This document shows positions 34,504 through 46,200 of a DNA stretch of 64,000 nucleotides, piece by piece. How positions within the stretch are numbered: position 1 is the stretch's first letter; the number at the start of each line of letters is the position of its first letter. The position numbers and the translations under genes are program-made. Origin of the DNA: Gnetum montanum (lineage: Eukaryota; Streptophyta; Gnetopsida; Gnetales; Gnetaceae); the NCBI GenBank assembly GCA_015680685.1, contig MNCI01015527.1:226825-290824 (forward strand), written 5' to 3'. The notes beneath the pieces were generated by a model that searched no databases, had not been told where the DNA came from, and worked only from the letters and a program-made list of their open reading frames with translations.

Positions 34504-35403
34504 TGATGAGTCATGAATTTTCTGGCTATGATATCATTGCTGTGATATCACAGCCATGATATTGCAGTGGCTTTGATATCGCTACCGTGATATCCCATGG
34601 GCTGCAATATCGCGTACATGATATTGCAGCCACGATATCACATCAGCCATGATATCGCAGCCTACCGCCAGTTCTATAAATAAGAGGTGGCTCTCCATTG
34701 TTTTGCATCTAGATTTAGTCCCTTAGTGAAACTCTGGTAGTTTTATCCCTCCAGAGATAGAATTATTTTCCAGTGTATGCCCGCAGTGTGGTGATTGTAG
34801 TTGTATGGCATCCTTTATTTGAGTGTGACGTACTTGGACACGCACATGACCAGAAATAAAGATCGAGATTACTTCATCATTGCATCATTCACTTAGTTTA
34901 ATTATTTAATTAATTGTTATTTACTACTTTCCTAGTTAATCTCTCTCACCCTTAACTCATGATTAAAATGTGGAAGGAGTACGACTTGATTACGAGCATT
35001 TAAGTGTGACTACTTGGTAACCCAGTAGCGTACCTAGGATCTACACTTGGTAATCCCAGTGGTAGTCGTGCACAAAGTCCAAGATGTGTACGGATAATCA
35101 AGGAGCGGATGCTCATCACACATAGGATAGTTTAGATTCTCTTATCCTTTCTCTCTTAGCTTAGATAATATTACTTTCCATTGCCTTCAGGAGTAACATT
35201 AGGTTAGAACACATCATACAACTCACTCTGGACAAAACCATACGTGACAAAGATAATACTAGTCCAGGTGGGAAGACAGCAAACTACGACCAAAGGCTAA
35301 CTATCTAGATGCCACAACTAGTCCATCTGCAGAGTTCGACTAGATCGTGCGTGTAATGCTCATATTCATATGGTTGAGTGTAGGGGTACCTCACCACTCA
35401 TCA
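34504..35403 (+). repeat. Solo LTR A3 of the Athila-like family (900 bp)
   Basis: It starts TGATGAGTCATG and ends CACTCATCA, flanked by ATTAC (34499-34503) and ATTAG (35404-35408). The TATA box is at 34674-34683, with an AATAAA signal in R. No internal region adjoins either side, so it is a solo LTR left by recombination. It is the longest and least gapped LTR of this subfamily here. Confidence 0.88.
34530..34656 (+). promoter_or_regulatory. U3 palindrome array of A3 (nine sites, only 14- or 17-bp steps)
   Basis: GATATC or one-change versions start at 34530, 34544, 34558, 34575, 34589, 34606, 34620, 34634 and 34651. The steps are 14, 14, 17, 14, 17, 14, 14 and 17, with no exception. The TATA box follows at 34674. 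This is the clearest case of the spacing rule. Confidence 0.8.
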
Positions 35404-36721
35404 ATTAGTATTGACTTTTAGCTTCTTTAATGAGTATCTTTAGGATTAGTTTAAGCTTCTTCCACTCTTTCTATCTATGTTGTAGAGCACATGCATTATG
35501 GAAGGATTACAGATAATGTTGTGAATCTACATTGTACTCTCCCTTAAACTTATAAATGTTATTCATGTCTAGTCATTTGATTCAATTATTCCTCTATTGC
35601 ATGATTAGAATGTCAACTGCTTGCTTGATATTAATTATACTTCTTGTAATACGTAAAAATTTCTTATAATCATCATATTCATCATTTTCATTGTTATAAC
35701 CATGTCTCATTTGATTTTACCTATTATGCATTCATTCATGTTGCTACCCTACTTTCCTATCACATTCATCATTTTTTCTACTATCCTTGTAATGGTCTCT
35801 TCTACTATCTTCATTAATTCTTCTATCATTGTGCCTCCTACCTTGGCCATGCTCATCCTCATCAAAGCTAGATGATTATGATGATGAGATAGAATAAGAA
35901 CTAGAAGAGTTATATTATCTTGCTCTCCATCCATGACCCCTTTAATTTTCTCTTTATGTCCTACTGGAAGATCTAGGCTTGGAGGTCTCCTATAAATTGG
36001 ATCTCATTCTCCCTCTTCCTTCGTTACTTGCTAAGACTAAACACAATCATGGATTATTCATATCATCTACATTAAGGGTATGATAATTTTAGTGATGGGA
36101 TTAATTGGATTAGTAGTCTTTATTGTGTGTTCTTAATTATAATGTTAGTGAAATAGCAGCCCCTTTTCCTTTGTTAGCTACATAGTATGCCTCCATGAAA
36201 TGTTCCTTTTGTATTTAGACTTTAATAAACTTGTAGGACTCGGACATCTCATCAACATTCTATAGTCTAGAGTGACTACTTTAAGTTCCACTTTTATCAA
36301 TGGTACCATGAGCATTAATGAAGCTAAGCAATCATATCATAACATAATATTTCCTTCAAGGTACCTCCATTATAATTTTTTATCTTGTTAAAGGATGAAA
36401 GTGAAATCTCCATACTATATATCTAGATGCTAGTAGACAACTTTCATTTGTTATTGCACCTCAACTCAATTCTTAATAATTCTTTCATGTCCTATTGTTG
36501 AGTCATTATTAGGTGGATAATCTACCATGTAAGAAGAAGAAATATTTTAATTATTAAATATACTTGAATAAAACAATATTATTTTAAAAAGATAAATCAT
36601 TATAGTTCTAATAGTGATTCCTAGATTATTCTAACTATCTAAAGCACTAGCACCATGGTTTGCCTATAAGATTTTGGCTATACTATTCATCAAATAGTAC
36701 TATAAATACAATGGGTATACA

Positions 36722-36859
36722 TATTTATATAGGCAATTATTATCTCTCCATTAATGTTGTTGCGTTGATGTAGTTGACCCTATGTTGACATTAAAGCATT
36801 GATAATATTGCATTAATGTTGATGTGGCGATACTGCTACATCGATGCATCAGTGTCAAC
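36722..36859 (-). promoter_or_regulatory. Relic minus-strand LTR promoter with 14-bp array
   Basis: Hexamers related to GTTGAC/ATCGAT start at 36784, 36798, 36812, 36826, 36840 and 36854, exactly 14 bp apart, with another at 36764 (step 20). On the minus strand a TATA-like CCTATATAAATATG (36722-36735) follows the array. The layout copies the U3 of element B. It lies 5' of the minus-strand gag D, so it is probably the remains of D's 5' LTR, with most of R and U5 lost. Confidence 0.6.
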
Positions 36860-36869
36860 ATGACTAAAT

Positions 36870-38670
36870 GAACCATGATTCATATGAAACATCTCAAGAA
36901 AAATTCATGTTACAATGTAAAATCCCATAGCAAAAATTTCTTTTAATTTGGTAAAAATATGAAGGCGGAAATAATTTCCTTACTTTCACCAAAAATATTG
37001 CATTATGGCATTGTATTAATAGAATTTCAAGTAGTTTTTCAATGTAAATAATTAAGATCTATAATCCACACACTACAGATTCCATGGATTCCAGCTTTTT
37101 GAGGCTAAAAATGCTCCACAAGCTATAAATGCATTATATTCCAACTTGTGGAGGCCAAAAAATTTTCCACAAGCTACAAACTCCATGTATTCTAGCTTGT
37201 GGAGGCTAGAAATACTTCACAAGCTAATAAAATTGACATTTTCATCTCACATGCTATATATTTCAACTATACACACTATGCAGCATGTGGAGGTAGCATG
37301 TGAAATTTGGGCTTTAATTTCACATGCTAGGCACCATATTTCCACACACTAGGTAGCATGTAGGAGTAGCGTGTAAGGTCATAAATCAATCAAAACTACT
37401 TACACAATGTAGAAAAGTATTCAAAATAGTTGTAGAATTTGTCAAAAATTTGACAACAATCATAGTAGAATCAACCAACAAGAAATCATGATGTTCATAG
37501 CTTATTTAAGCCAAAGTTTTCATCTTTGGAGGGACTTTTGGACCATTTGCATTTTGATTGAACTTGAGACTTTTGGAGTAATGTAGACATCCAAGAGTCC
37601 ACAACCATTTTCATCCAATGTAAAGCATTCAAAGTAAAGAGAAGCAAAGACAAGTGAAGTTCAATAGTAGATCAAGTGCAGAAAGACAAGTGCAAATCTA
37701 GTGGTAGAATACACCATGTTGTCTACATCAAATTTCAGAGAATTTTTGTATTCTCAAGTTTTTATAGCCCACAATCTATATTTTCTAAACTTTTCTTTCA
37801 TAGCGTTCAATACTAAGTTGCAGTTTCTTTATTTTGTTATACCATTTTGTGCATCTCTCTATTCTCATATTTAACATTTGAAATACCTCTTTGTACATTT
37901 TTTCTTATTTTTATAACATTGGTAATAGACCTCCAAGTCCTCAAGTAATCAGCAAGATCATTTGAGACACTCCATATCCTTTTTTGAGGCCCGTGGATTT
38001 GTGAGCTAAACTATTTTGTACAAAAAATTTTGATCCTCTAACACTGAATTTTTTCATCACTATAGTTTTTGATGCTAGAAGAAGGACCTCTGCCTAACTT
38101 CATCATTAAAATCTACTACAAAAATTTTCTCCATTAGTGTTGGTCTTAGCCTATGAGTCTATCTTGTCTAATGAAAACATATTTTGAATTTTCCCAAAAC
38201 CTAATGTATGGTCCAACAATTAATTTTATTTGCAGTAACTTTCACATTCGTGTTGGATTTTTCTAAAATTTAGCATGTGGCCTAAGAACCAATTTTATTT
38301 ACAAAAATTTTTACATTTGTTTTGGGTTTTCCTAAAGTTCATACTGTAACCTGGTAACCTATTTGTCTACAACAATTTTACTTTTAATTTTTCAGCCATA
38401 GTATGTGGCATTGCTCAATTCCCTACACTTTATAATAGTGAAATTAATTTTTCCCAATGCAATGTACAACACTACCACAACCCCCTGCACTGCCTTTGCA
38501 ATTTCAATGCATACTACAACATCTATTTTTACTATTTGCATTTGCAATTTTTTGGCCATTTCCCTTTCGTACACTAGAACAACTTAGAACATAAAGTTTT
38601 TAAAAAATTATTGTTACTTTGTAGTTGTAGCCTATTTAAGGCCTATTCATTCCACATGCTCTGGTTTCTA
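36870..38670. repeat. Short degenerate repeats, no gene
   Basis: 37081-37230 has three ~52-bp units around AGCTTGTGGAGGCTAAAAAT and CCACAAGCTA. 37240-37370 holds palindromic CACATGCTA / TAGCATGTG motifs like those at 58142. 38170-38400 repeats an ~80-100-bp unit ending CCTAAAGTTCATACTGTAAC with TTTTAC(A)TTTGT. Nothing coding is supported. Confidence 0.5.
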
Positions 38671-38820
38671 TAGGTTATAGCTCCATAGGCTATGACTTTG
38701 TAGGCTATAGCTCCATAGTCTATAACTTAGTACGCTATAACTCTATAAACTATAGCTCCATAGGCCATAACTCTATAGGTTGTAGCTCCATAAGCTATAG
38801 TCTCACATGCTACAACTTGC
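38671..38820. repeat. Tandem repeat, 10 x 15 bp without indels
   Basis: Ten consecutive 15-bp units, consensus TAGGCTATAGCTCCA, fill the interval exactly with no insertion or deletion, though units differ by several substitutions. CTCCA and CTCTA-type ends partly alternate, hinting at a 30-bp higher unit. Confidence 0.8.
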
Positions 38821-38999
38821 ACATGTTATGCTTTATACATTATGAGGCTTACAACTTTCTTAAAATAAAAAGTTAAAATTTTAAAACATTAATTAAAATT
38901 AAAAAATAATTAAAAGAAAACCTTAAAACCTCTGCCATACTTGGCCAATTATTTGATCTTGCACCTTTTATGCCTCTTCATTATTCCACCATTTTGTCT

Positions 39000-41900
39000 C
39001 ATAACATAGTGTGCATGGCCTCCAATGAAGACACCATCTACATCTACAATGCTAAGGATCCTTCTATAGTTGACCATAGATGATTCCTTAGACAACTAGG
39101 ATTAGAACCATCTTACACAAACATCAATGAAGAACATTACAACTTCTTTTATGCTAAAATTTTAGCTAGCTTGCTTATCCCTCATAGAGAGCCAAAAGTA
39201 AAATGTTAGTTTGAGATATCTACAAAAATAAGAAGTATATTCCCTCTTCTTACAACCAAATCAAACTACCTAAGTTTCATACCCATATGTTGTGACAATT
39301 AGTAGACCAAGATAAGGCAAGGAAGTTAGTTCAAAATAAATCTAAGAAGACTAGGATGAGTTTGAGGCTGAGTATGGACTAGATACATTCCTAGGGAATC
39401 TTATGCAATGATTAGCTTCATAGGCATCCACCCCCAACTTTGCATCCCCCATCTTAGTTATAAACCAAGAACCTCCTGTCTCATCTATGAATCAAGTTCC
39501 TCAACCCACCTCCTTGTTTACATCCATGATCATCTCAACACTTTTTTTAATGACACACCAATCTCAATAAGCTTCCCACTCTACCTCATTATTCACATCA
39601 ATGTCTTTTGCCACTTAACCTTATTTAGTATGATCATCACCTATGGTATCTACCACATCCCATCCTTTCTTCATCCTAGTGGACCCCTCTTTGGGATCCT
39701 AGGTTTCACAAGCTTCTCACATTCCTTTTGCTTTCTTTATTTCTCATGTGCCAACTCAAACCTTGTTCTTCTTGTTCAACCCACCTATGATAATGGTTAC
39801 ACAACCACTATAACTCATTCCAATGCCAATTTCACAACCTCAAGTCATTCACACTCTTGCTAGGAATGCCCCAAGGCTTAGATCAAGCCTTCCAAATGAT
39901 CCAAGGCCTTACCAAAGAGCTACTAAAGATTAAAGCTAGTACAACATAAAAAACAAAGGTAATAGACTTCTAACAAGATGATCTATCAACCCTAGCATTT
40001 CTCAAATAACATTACCTATGGACATGCCTATACCAAACTTTACCAAATACAATGGTAAAGGGGAATCTAACACACATATGATCATCTTCCATTTTGAATA
40101 TCTCCTGTTGCAATGTTGGCGACATACAATACTGTATATTTCCTTGTGTCCCTCAAGGAAAAGGCTTTAGACTAGTATTAAACCTTGCTTAGAGGTTCCA
40201 TCTCTTTCCTTGAAGACCTAATAAATCAATTCATCAACCACTTCAAATACAACTTGAAGCTAAATACAACATTGGACCAACTAATGAAGGTGAGGTAGGG
40301 ACCACTCAAACCAATCCAAAGGTTTATTTAGAGATGGAACTCAACACTCAATTAGATTCCATAATCTACCTCTAATATCCATATTTTGACTATCTTCAAG
40401 AGAATAGTTTATGACTTCATTAAGTTAAAGCTCTACTACTTAGAGCACCAATCACTGAGCAAAGCCTTTTTGCAAGCTAAGAACATTAAGGAAGTAGCTA
40501 AGGCTAGCAACAATCCAACCTATGGGGCCTATAAAAACCAACACGTGAGGAGAGATAGGAAGAAAACTAAGAACAAACAACTATGGTAGCACTATCCAAG
40601 AATACAAAATAAGCAGAAAGGCAAAGATTGCCATCATGCAACACATATTCTAACTCATCTCAATCATCTACCTCCTATGCCCCAAGTCAATTAAGACCAA
40701 ACATTGGGTGGAAGGATAGGACTAAGAAAACAAGGTTGCCTATGAAGCCCTTTGAGCTTTTAGAACAATGGCTTAAAGATGATCATATACAACATAAGAA
40801 ACTATCTGAGGAAGCTCATAAGAGGCATGACTATCCTTGTGAGATAGCTACGAATCCAATGATAGTAATCAAAGATTATCCAAAACTACCAATGTAATTT
40901 AGATTGGCTAGTTTTTGACATTATCATTAAATGGCTAGTCATGATACTAATTTTTGCCTAGCATTGAAAGATGATATTCAGAATATGATCGACCATGGAG
41001 AGCTAGTGTTGAACGAGCCCAACAATCCAAACATCAATACCAGCTTTTACATTGTAGCCTCATTCATAGCAATCGAACAATCTAATCCTCTTAGAAAATT
41101 ATTTTTCATTAGAGTATGACTAGCTAGCACTCAGGCTCAGCACATAAAGCCTAAAATCTCCTTTATCATTAAGGTACCATGATCTCTATCCCCTAAAAAT
41201 CCTTTTGTTATACATGTTGCACCTTTAGTGGCATCAATGTCACAACCCAAACAATGCATTACCAATCCTTTTAAGGATAAGAAACTATTTGTTATCTAGG
41301 TCCCTCCATCTTCAATAAGTAAACCTATGATAAATCATGACCAAAGCCTACCTATAGTGGAAAATAACTCAATGGTTAGCAAGAAATCATCACCACAACG
41401 ATAACAAAAACAACTTGTCACCAAACCAACAATTAAGATCACTAAAGATAGCTAACAATAAAAGGCTTAGAAACAAGTTGATCCACTTAGGCCTACATCA
41501 AGTTCAACTACACCAATGAATAAGGAACCCAAGAAACTTACATCAAGACATGGGCCAAAAATCCTAGGAAGGATGGAGTAATTTAAGACCACCAAGGCTA
41601 AAAGATTACACACCAAGGAAAGGAATTTCCTCATAACAATGAAACAAGACAATAGGTCCCTTAAGCAAAAGAACATGTTTTTGAACTTATATGACTTAGT
41701 CATGACTTCTCCTACTCATAGAGACATGCTAGCTCAAATGTTGACATCTATCCCTATGAGTAGAGACATGCTAGCTCAAATGTTGACATCTATCCCTATG
41801 AGTAGAGACATGCTAGCTCAAATGTTAGCTTCTATCCCTATGAGTAGAGACATGCTTACCAACAAAGCATCCATCCACTCTATCATTGAGCAAGCTTCAC

Positions 41901-42217
41901 TTAGGAAAAATAGGCATAAACCCATGCTCAACTTTCATGATAGCGAGGTGAATACTACTTCATAAAGCAAAGAGGTGTTATCTACTCCTCTTCTCATTAC
42001 CATACGTATTGGTAGGAATAAGGTTCATAGTGTCCATGTGGATGATGGAATAGCAACCAACATGATACCACTTACTATTGTTCAGAAACTAGACTTAATC
42101 TAAAATACCTGAGAAATCTCTACCTCTATACTCAAGTCATTCAAAAAATCATGAATAGTGGTTCAATGCTCTATCTCCTTGGATTTTATAGCTGGGGAAT
42201 AGTTTCCCACATCCACC
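39000..42217 (+). pseudogene. Element C: Ty3/gypsy gag and start of protease
   Basis: The core gag reads MPIPNFTKYNGKGESNTHMI (about 40030) and SFLEDLINQFINHFKYNLKL, then the open piece 40386-40589 (KLKLYYLEHQSLSKAFLQAK). A Pro/Gln-rich lead at 39400-39850 explains the hydrophobic-looking frame there. The protease begins with PLLITIRIGRNKVHSVHVDD and GIATNMIPLTIVQKLDL (about 41985-42100); the active-site D-[ST]-G is changed to DDG. The frame runs to FPTST at 42217, where element B is inserted. It resumes at 55496. It has many stops. No RT, LTR or PBS is visible. Confidence 0.72.
41720..41856 (+). repeat. In-frame 42-bp tandem repeat in gag of C
   Basis: Three nearly identical 42-bp units plus a partial fourth encode RDMLAQMLTSIPMS repeats. 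Period 42 keeps the frame. The near-identity contrasts with the decayed surroundings, suggesting late expansion by slippage or gene conversion. Confidence 0.85.
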
Positions 42218-43109
42218 TGATGAAGTGTTCAGTTGATACGTCTACTGGGCCATGTTAACAGAGCCATGTTGATGCATCCATGGTAACATGACCCTGTCAA
42301 CATATCCGTCCATGCGTTAACAACACCTCATTAACATAGAGTCTATCTCTAGCTATAAATATGAGCACACCCATCACATTTATGGCATCTTTTGGACTAG
42401 TTGTAGTGAAACTCTTGCAGTTTTTTCCTGTAAGAGTTAGAATATTTCCAAGTGCTGTAGTAGGTGTGAGAAAGGTGTATGACTCTTTATTTGAGTGCAA
42501 ATGTACCTGAGCCCATTGGCATGACCAGCAATAAAGACGAGCTTTTTGAGCATTCCTTGCAGCATTTAGATTTAATCACTTAAGCATTTTAATAGTTTAA
42601 TATTTCAACACTTTAATAATTTTAGAAGCTTTTATTGTTATCACTTTACTATTATTGTCCTTTCATATTTTATGAGAACCATAGGCATGACCATCTCGAA
42701 CATATATCAAACACTTAGTAACCCAGTGACACTTAACATCTAGTAACCTAGCAGTGGTTAGGGTATGCTTAGGATGTGCACAGAAGATGGGATCAGTTGC
42801 TTATGCTAGGGAGAGCTAAGCGATAAAGTAGAACAAGTATAAATTACATAACTTTCCATTTCCTACAATTAAATAATTAGACCTTAAAAGATAAAACGAA
42901 ACCAATAAAAATCATTTACCTTAATCTCACCTAACCATTGCTTTAGAATATCACAAGTGAGGTTGGGAAGACAACGACCATTCTAACTAAGGTTTTCCTA
43001 GCTAGAGTTTGGTGTATGCAAGTGCTTGTAGTCTGCGGAATTCGACCGAGTCACTCATGAATGCCCATGATTCATATGGTTGGGTGTAGGGGTACCTCAC
43101 CACTCATCA
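42218..43109 (+). repeat. B 5' LTR (892 bp)
   Basis: It starts TGATGAAGTGTTC and ends ACTCATCA. TATA CTATAAAT is at 42353-42360 and AATAAA at 42530-42535. The R/U5 part is related to the A-type LTRs (TTGGTTGAGTGTAGGGGTACC-like end), but U3 carries a different palindrome array. Confidence 0.88.
42254..42335 (+). promoter_or_regulatory. U3 array of B 5' LTR: GTTAAC-like hexamers
   Basis: GTTAAC 42254, GTTGAT 42268, GGTAAC 42282, GTCAAC 42296, GTTAAC 42316 and ATTAAC 42330. Steps are 14, 14, 14, 20 and 14. The array ends 18 bp before the TATA box. The 3' LTR repeats the same steps exactly. Confidence 0.75.
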
Positions 43110-43130
43110 TTGGCACCATTGCCAGGGACT
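43110..43130 (+). other. Primer binding site, tRNA-Asp type (B)
   Basis: TTGGCACCATTGCCAGGGACT directly follows the LTR and is the closest of the three to the tRNA-Asp complement TGGCGCCGTTGCCGGGGA. Confidence 0.88.
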
Positions 43131-43274
43131 ATTAGTCTTACATGCGCTATTTAGTCTTAGCAAGATCATCATTCGCTTCATTGGAATGGACCCAAGATAG
43201 TGAAATCTACACATGATAGGCATTTTAAGTAAAAGAATAAGGCACACTAGTTTAGTTGTTAGCTAGCATCAAAA

Positions 43275-45640
43275 ATGTCTTCTTCTCCAAGGTGAGATGG
43301 ATCCAACCCACCAGTGCTGCAGGAGTTTTGGGTGGTATACGCACATCTAGACGAGTATATCCCCAACTTCACCTTTATCCTACATCAAGATGAGCACCTG
43401 TAATGGCAAGACATGAAGGGTAAGATCATATTACCTCCTGATTGATCAGTTCCTGGAATGCTACTTCAAAATCTTACCAAATTGGGCATTCAGGACCATG
43501 GTGTGGAATACATCATGGAGGATCATGACTACCGAGACTATTGTCCTAATGAGGCACAACATGCATGGGATCGGTAACAAGAAGAATGCCATGAACACAT
43601 AAAGGGGAAATAGTTCAATAACCCTTTATTCTTGCAGGACCCACATGATAATGAGGAACCTATTTTTCATGACTCCCATTTGGCCAAACCTCCTTCGATG
43701 CATCAGATCATCCAGTCCATCATTCAAAGTAAACAATCAAGTGATCGAAAGCCCCAAGATGATGATGGATCATGCAAGAAAGATCGTGGCAAAGGTAAAG
43801 TTGGACATGAAGATTAGGATCATCATCAAAGCAGAGGAGGAGATTGACACCGAGGCAGTGGCAGTTCTCCTCCCTCTTCTCCATCTTCTCATTCCACCTT
43901 GTCTTCACCAAGTTCTAACTCCGATCACAACCATGGTAGGAAGGATCAAGGTGATGGTGATCAAAAAGACCAATGGGATCGCAAGGACCAATGGGGATGA
44001 CTTGAGGAAAAGCATGACCAATCACGCAAGTCTCACCATCAAGAAAGGAGAGGTAGCCGAAATCATCATAGACATTGTGGCCATCAGTAGGACTATGACT
44101 TAGATGAACCACTAATAGCTACTCAAAGCATGCTTAACATAGCCGAGGAGGTTCAAATACCCAGTAGGCACTAGAAAGATAGTCGGATCAAGTGCCTTAA
44201 CATGAACAATATCCCCAAATTTGAAAGGGGATATAATTGTGATCCATAGACTCACTTGCAAGAATTTCATGATGCTTGCACCCTGCAGAATATAGATAAT
44301 CATTGGCACAAACTCAAGCTATTTCCCTGAACACTCATCAAGGAAGTGAAAAGCTAGTACCGATCTTTGGAACTAGAATCAATTAGATGATGGAGTATGA
44401 TGCTGGACATTTTTAATGATAAATACCAAACCTACTCCAGAGTGGCTAATTTGAGATGATAGATCCTAGGGTGGAAATAGGGTGGTCATGAACCCTTGGA
44501 TGCAACCATGGGTAGATATTACTCATTGTTACACTGATGCCCTGGTCATGGCTACTCTTAGCGAGAATAGCTCCACTATATCATAAATGGGCTTCACTTT
44601 GAAATAGAAAGACCCTAGGAATTTACACTCAGGGATGGCTATCTAAATTGAGGACCCATCAACTGCAGCATCTCATTAAGCAAGTGGCCAAAGAGTAAGG
44701 GGAATTAAGGAAATAAGAAAGTGCATAAGAGTATAATCAAGACCCTTCCATCCGAAAGAAGGAAGTTCGATTTTGTGAAGAGGAGGAAGAAACACCATTG
44801 GATGCAGTGGTGAACCGAAAAACCTTGTCCATACAAAAATTTGCCTCTAAAATTCTAGCCAAGGTTGAAAAGATGTGGGATTCTTTGGATGAAAGGTTCC
44901 AAAGCATCTTGAAAATCACCAAGGAATCCAAAGAGCAAAGTAATGAGTAAGATCAGCATAGGAGAAGAGAAGCTGAACGTGCCTACCATAAAGGTAAGGG
45001 AAAAGTTGCTACGGCAGAATGGGTTGCAAACTCTGACACAGAGGAGGCTGATGGATGTGACATATGCCAATATGAACATCCTAAGGGGTGTTGCCCGATG
45101 GTGTCACATCTATAAAAGTCTAGGGTGTATGCACTAAATCCTCATTTGGCAAAAATACAAACACCCCAAAGATTGGCTTATCCACAAGGCAATCCTAGAT
45201 AGTTCCACCAGCAACAAGGATATTATCCAAGTGGAATACCATCGCAAACCTACGAGTATTACCAATAATGGCAACATCCACAATCATTGGGGATGCCACC
45301 TCCAAGGTAGTAGTACCCTTACCGACAACTAGATCCTTACAGGTACTATGTTCAGCAACCAATCTCCCCACTGGACTCTTCTAGTCACGTGCCATTTCAA
45401 ACTCATTACCACCCCCTGGAATACGTTCAAACATAGTCTCCATCACCTAGGGGGGAGAACCCACATCTATACTATCCTCCATCACCTTCTCCTACCATAC
45501 CTACTCATCAACTCCCCACTCAACTACCTCCTACTCCACCTATGCAGGGAGAAATACCACCATAGCCACAGCAACGTCATACCATGAGTGCTATCAACTT
45601 ACAATCGACTTCTCAATCGAGTGGACCGGAATTGAAATGA
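43275..45640 (+). pseudogene. Gag of B
   Basis: ATG 43275 starts MSSSPR, and EYIPNFTFILHQDEHL follows as in A2. After a charged hinge (open piece 43632-43817) the core reads MNNIPKFERGYNCDP, FNDKYQTYSRVANLR and MGRYYSLLH-stop-CPGHGYS. A zinc knuckle CDICQYEHPKGCC is at about 45056-45094. A Pro/Tyr/Gln-rich tail extends to about 45640. More than ten stops are present, though their spacing still lets the whole protein be followed in one main frame. Confidence 0.82.
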
Positions 45641-45769
45641 TGGAAAGGTCCTTTTTTCGGCCAAATAATGCAAACATACCCTCACATTCACCTATGGCTA
45701 GTGCCTCTGAACCTCCAATCGCCTCCACCATTCAACCCTTTGAGCAACCTTCAAGCCAAACACCCTCCA

Positions 45770-46200
45770 TGGTACAAACCATCATGCTAACACACATTGT
45801 CATAGACTGGATAAAGGTAGGTCATCTTCCTCAAAAATTGACTGATCTGGGGAGTCCCCTTATATACCTTCAAGTGGAAAGAAATGAGCCATGCAAAGCT
45901 CTTTTGGATTTAGGGTCAAGCATCAACTTTATTTCACATGACATGTACAAGACCTAGAACCTACCCCCATCGAAAAAAAACCACATTCGGCTCGAGTTGG
46001 CAAACCAATCCATAACTGTTCCCTTGAGATTGGTAGAAGATATCATGACCACCATTTGTGGGTGGTCCTATCCTACTGACTTCCTAGTCATCCAGGTTGA
46101 TAATTGCAAGGGGAATTTCCCAATCATAATAAGGAGAGCCTAGCTCAACATGGTGGATTCACGATTTGGACTCTAAAATCTTTCCCTTGAAATTTTAAAA
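45770..46200 (+). pseudogene. Aspartic protease of B
   Basis: ALLDLGSSINFISHDMYKT carries the intact catalytic Asp (codon 45907-45909) in the D-[LTS]-G-S context usual for Athila-type elements. It is followed by LANQSITVPLRLVEDIMTT and DFLVIQVDNCKGNFPII. A stop right after MYKT (45957) breaks the frame. Confidence 0.8.

Larger units (their letters stand above)
33950..36500 (-). pseudogene. Old Athila-like gag 'D', minus strand, split by solo LTR A3
   Basis: Right of A3 (35409-36500), the minus strand reads an Arg-rich hinge and then NNIYKFKGEYNVDSQHYL and NACALQHR-stop-KEWKKLKL, with LIKEAKS at the break. Left of A3 (34498 downwards) it continues SLDLKSIRR and MLELFNN, which is the next part of A2 gag (SLELEPSGG, MLELFNDKYQTYS). 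The match proves strand, family and the split. Downstream coding decays before about 33950; no protease or RT is seen. Confidence 0.7.

Noticed and set aside
39408-39863. 151-residue hydrophobic ORF, possible membrane protein
   Set aside because: Another frame gives the Pro/Gln-rich linker expected between gag parts of element C; the hydrophobic frame is its shadow.
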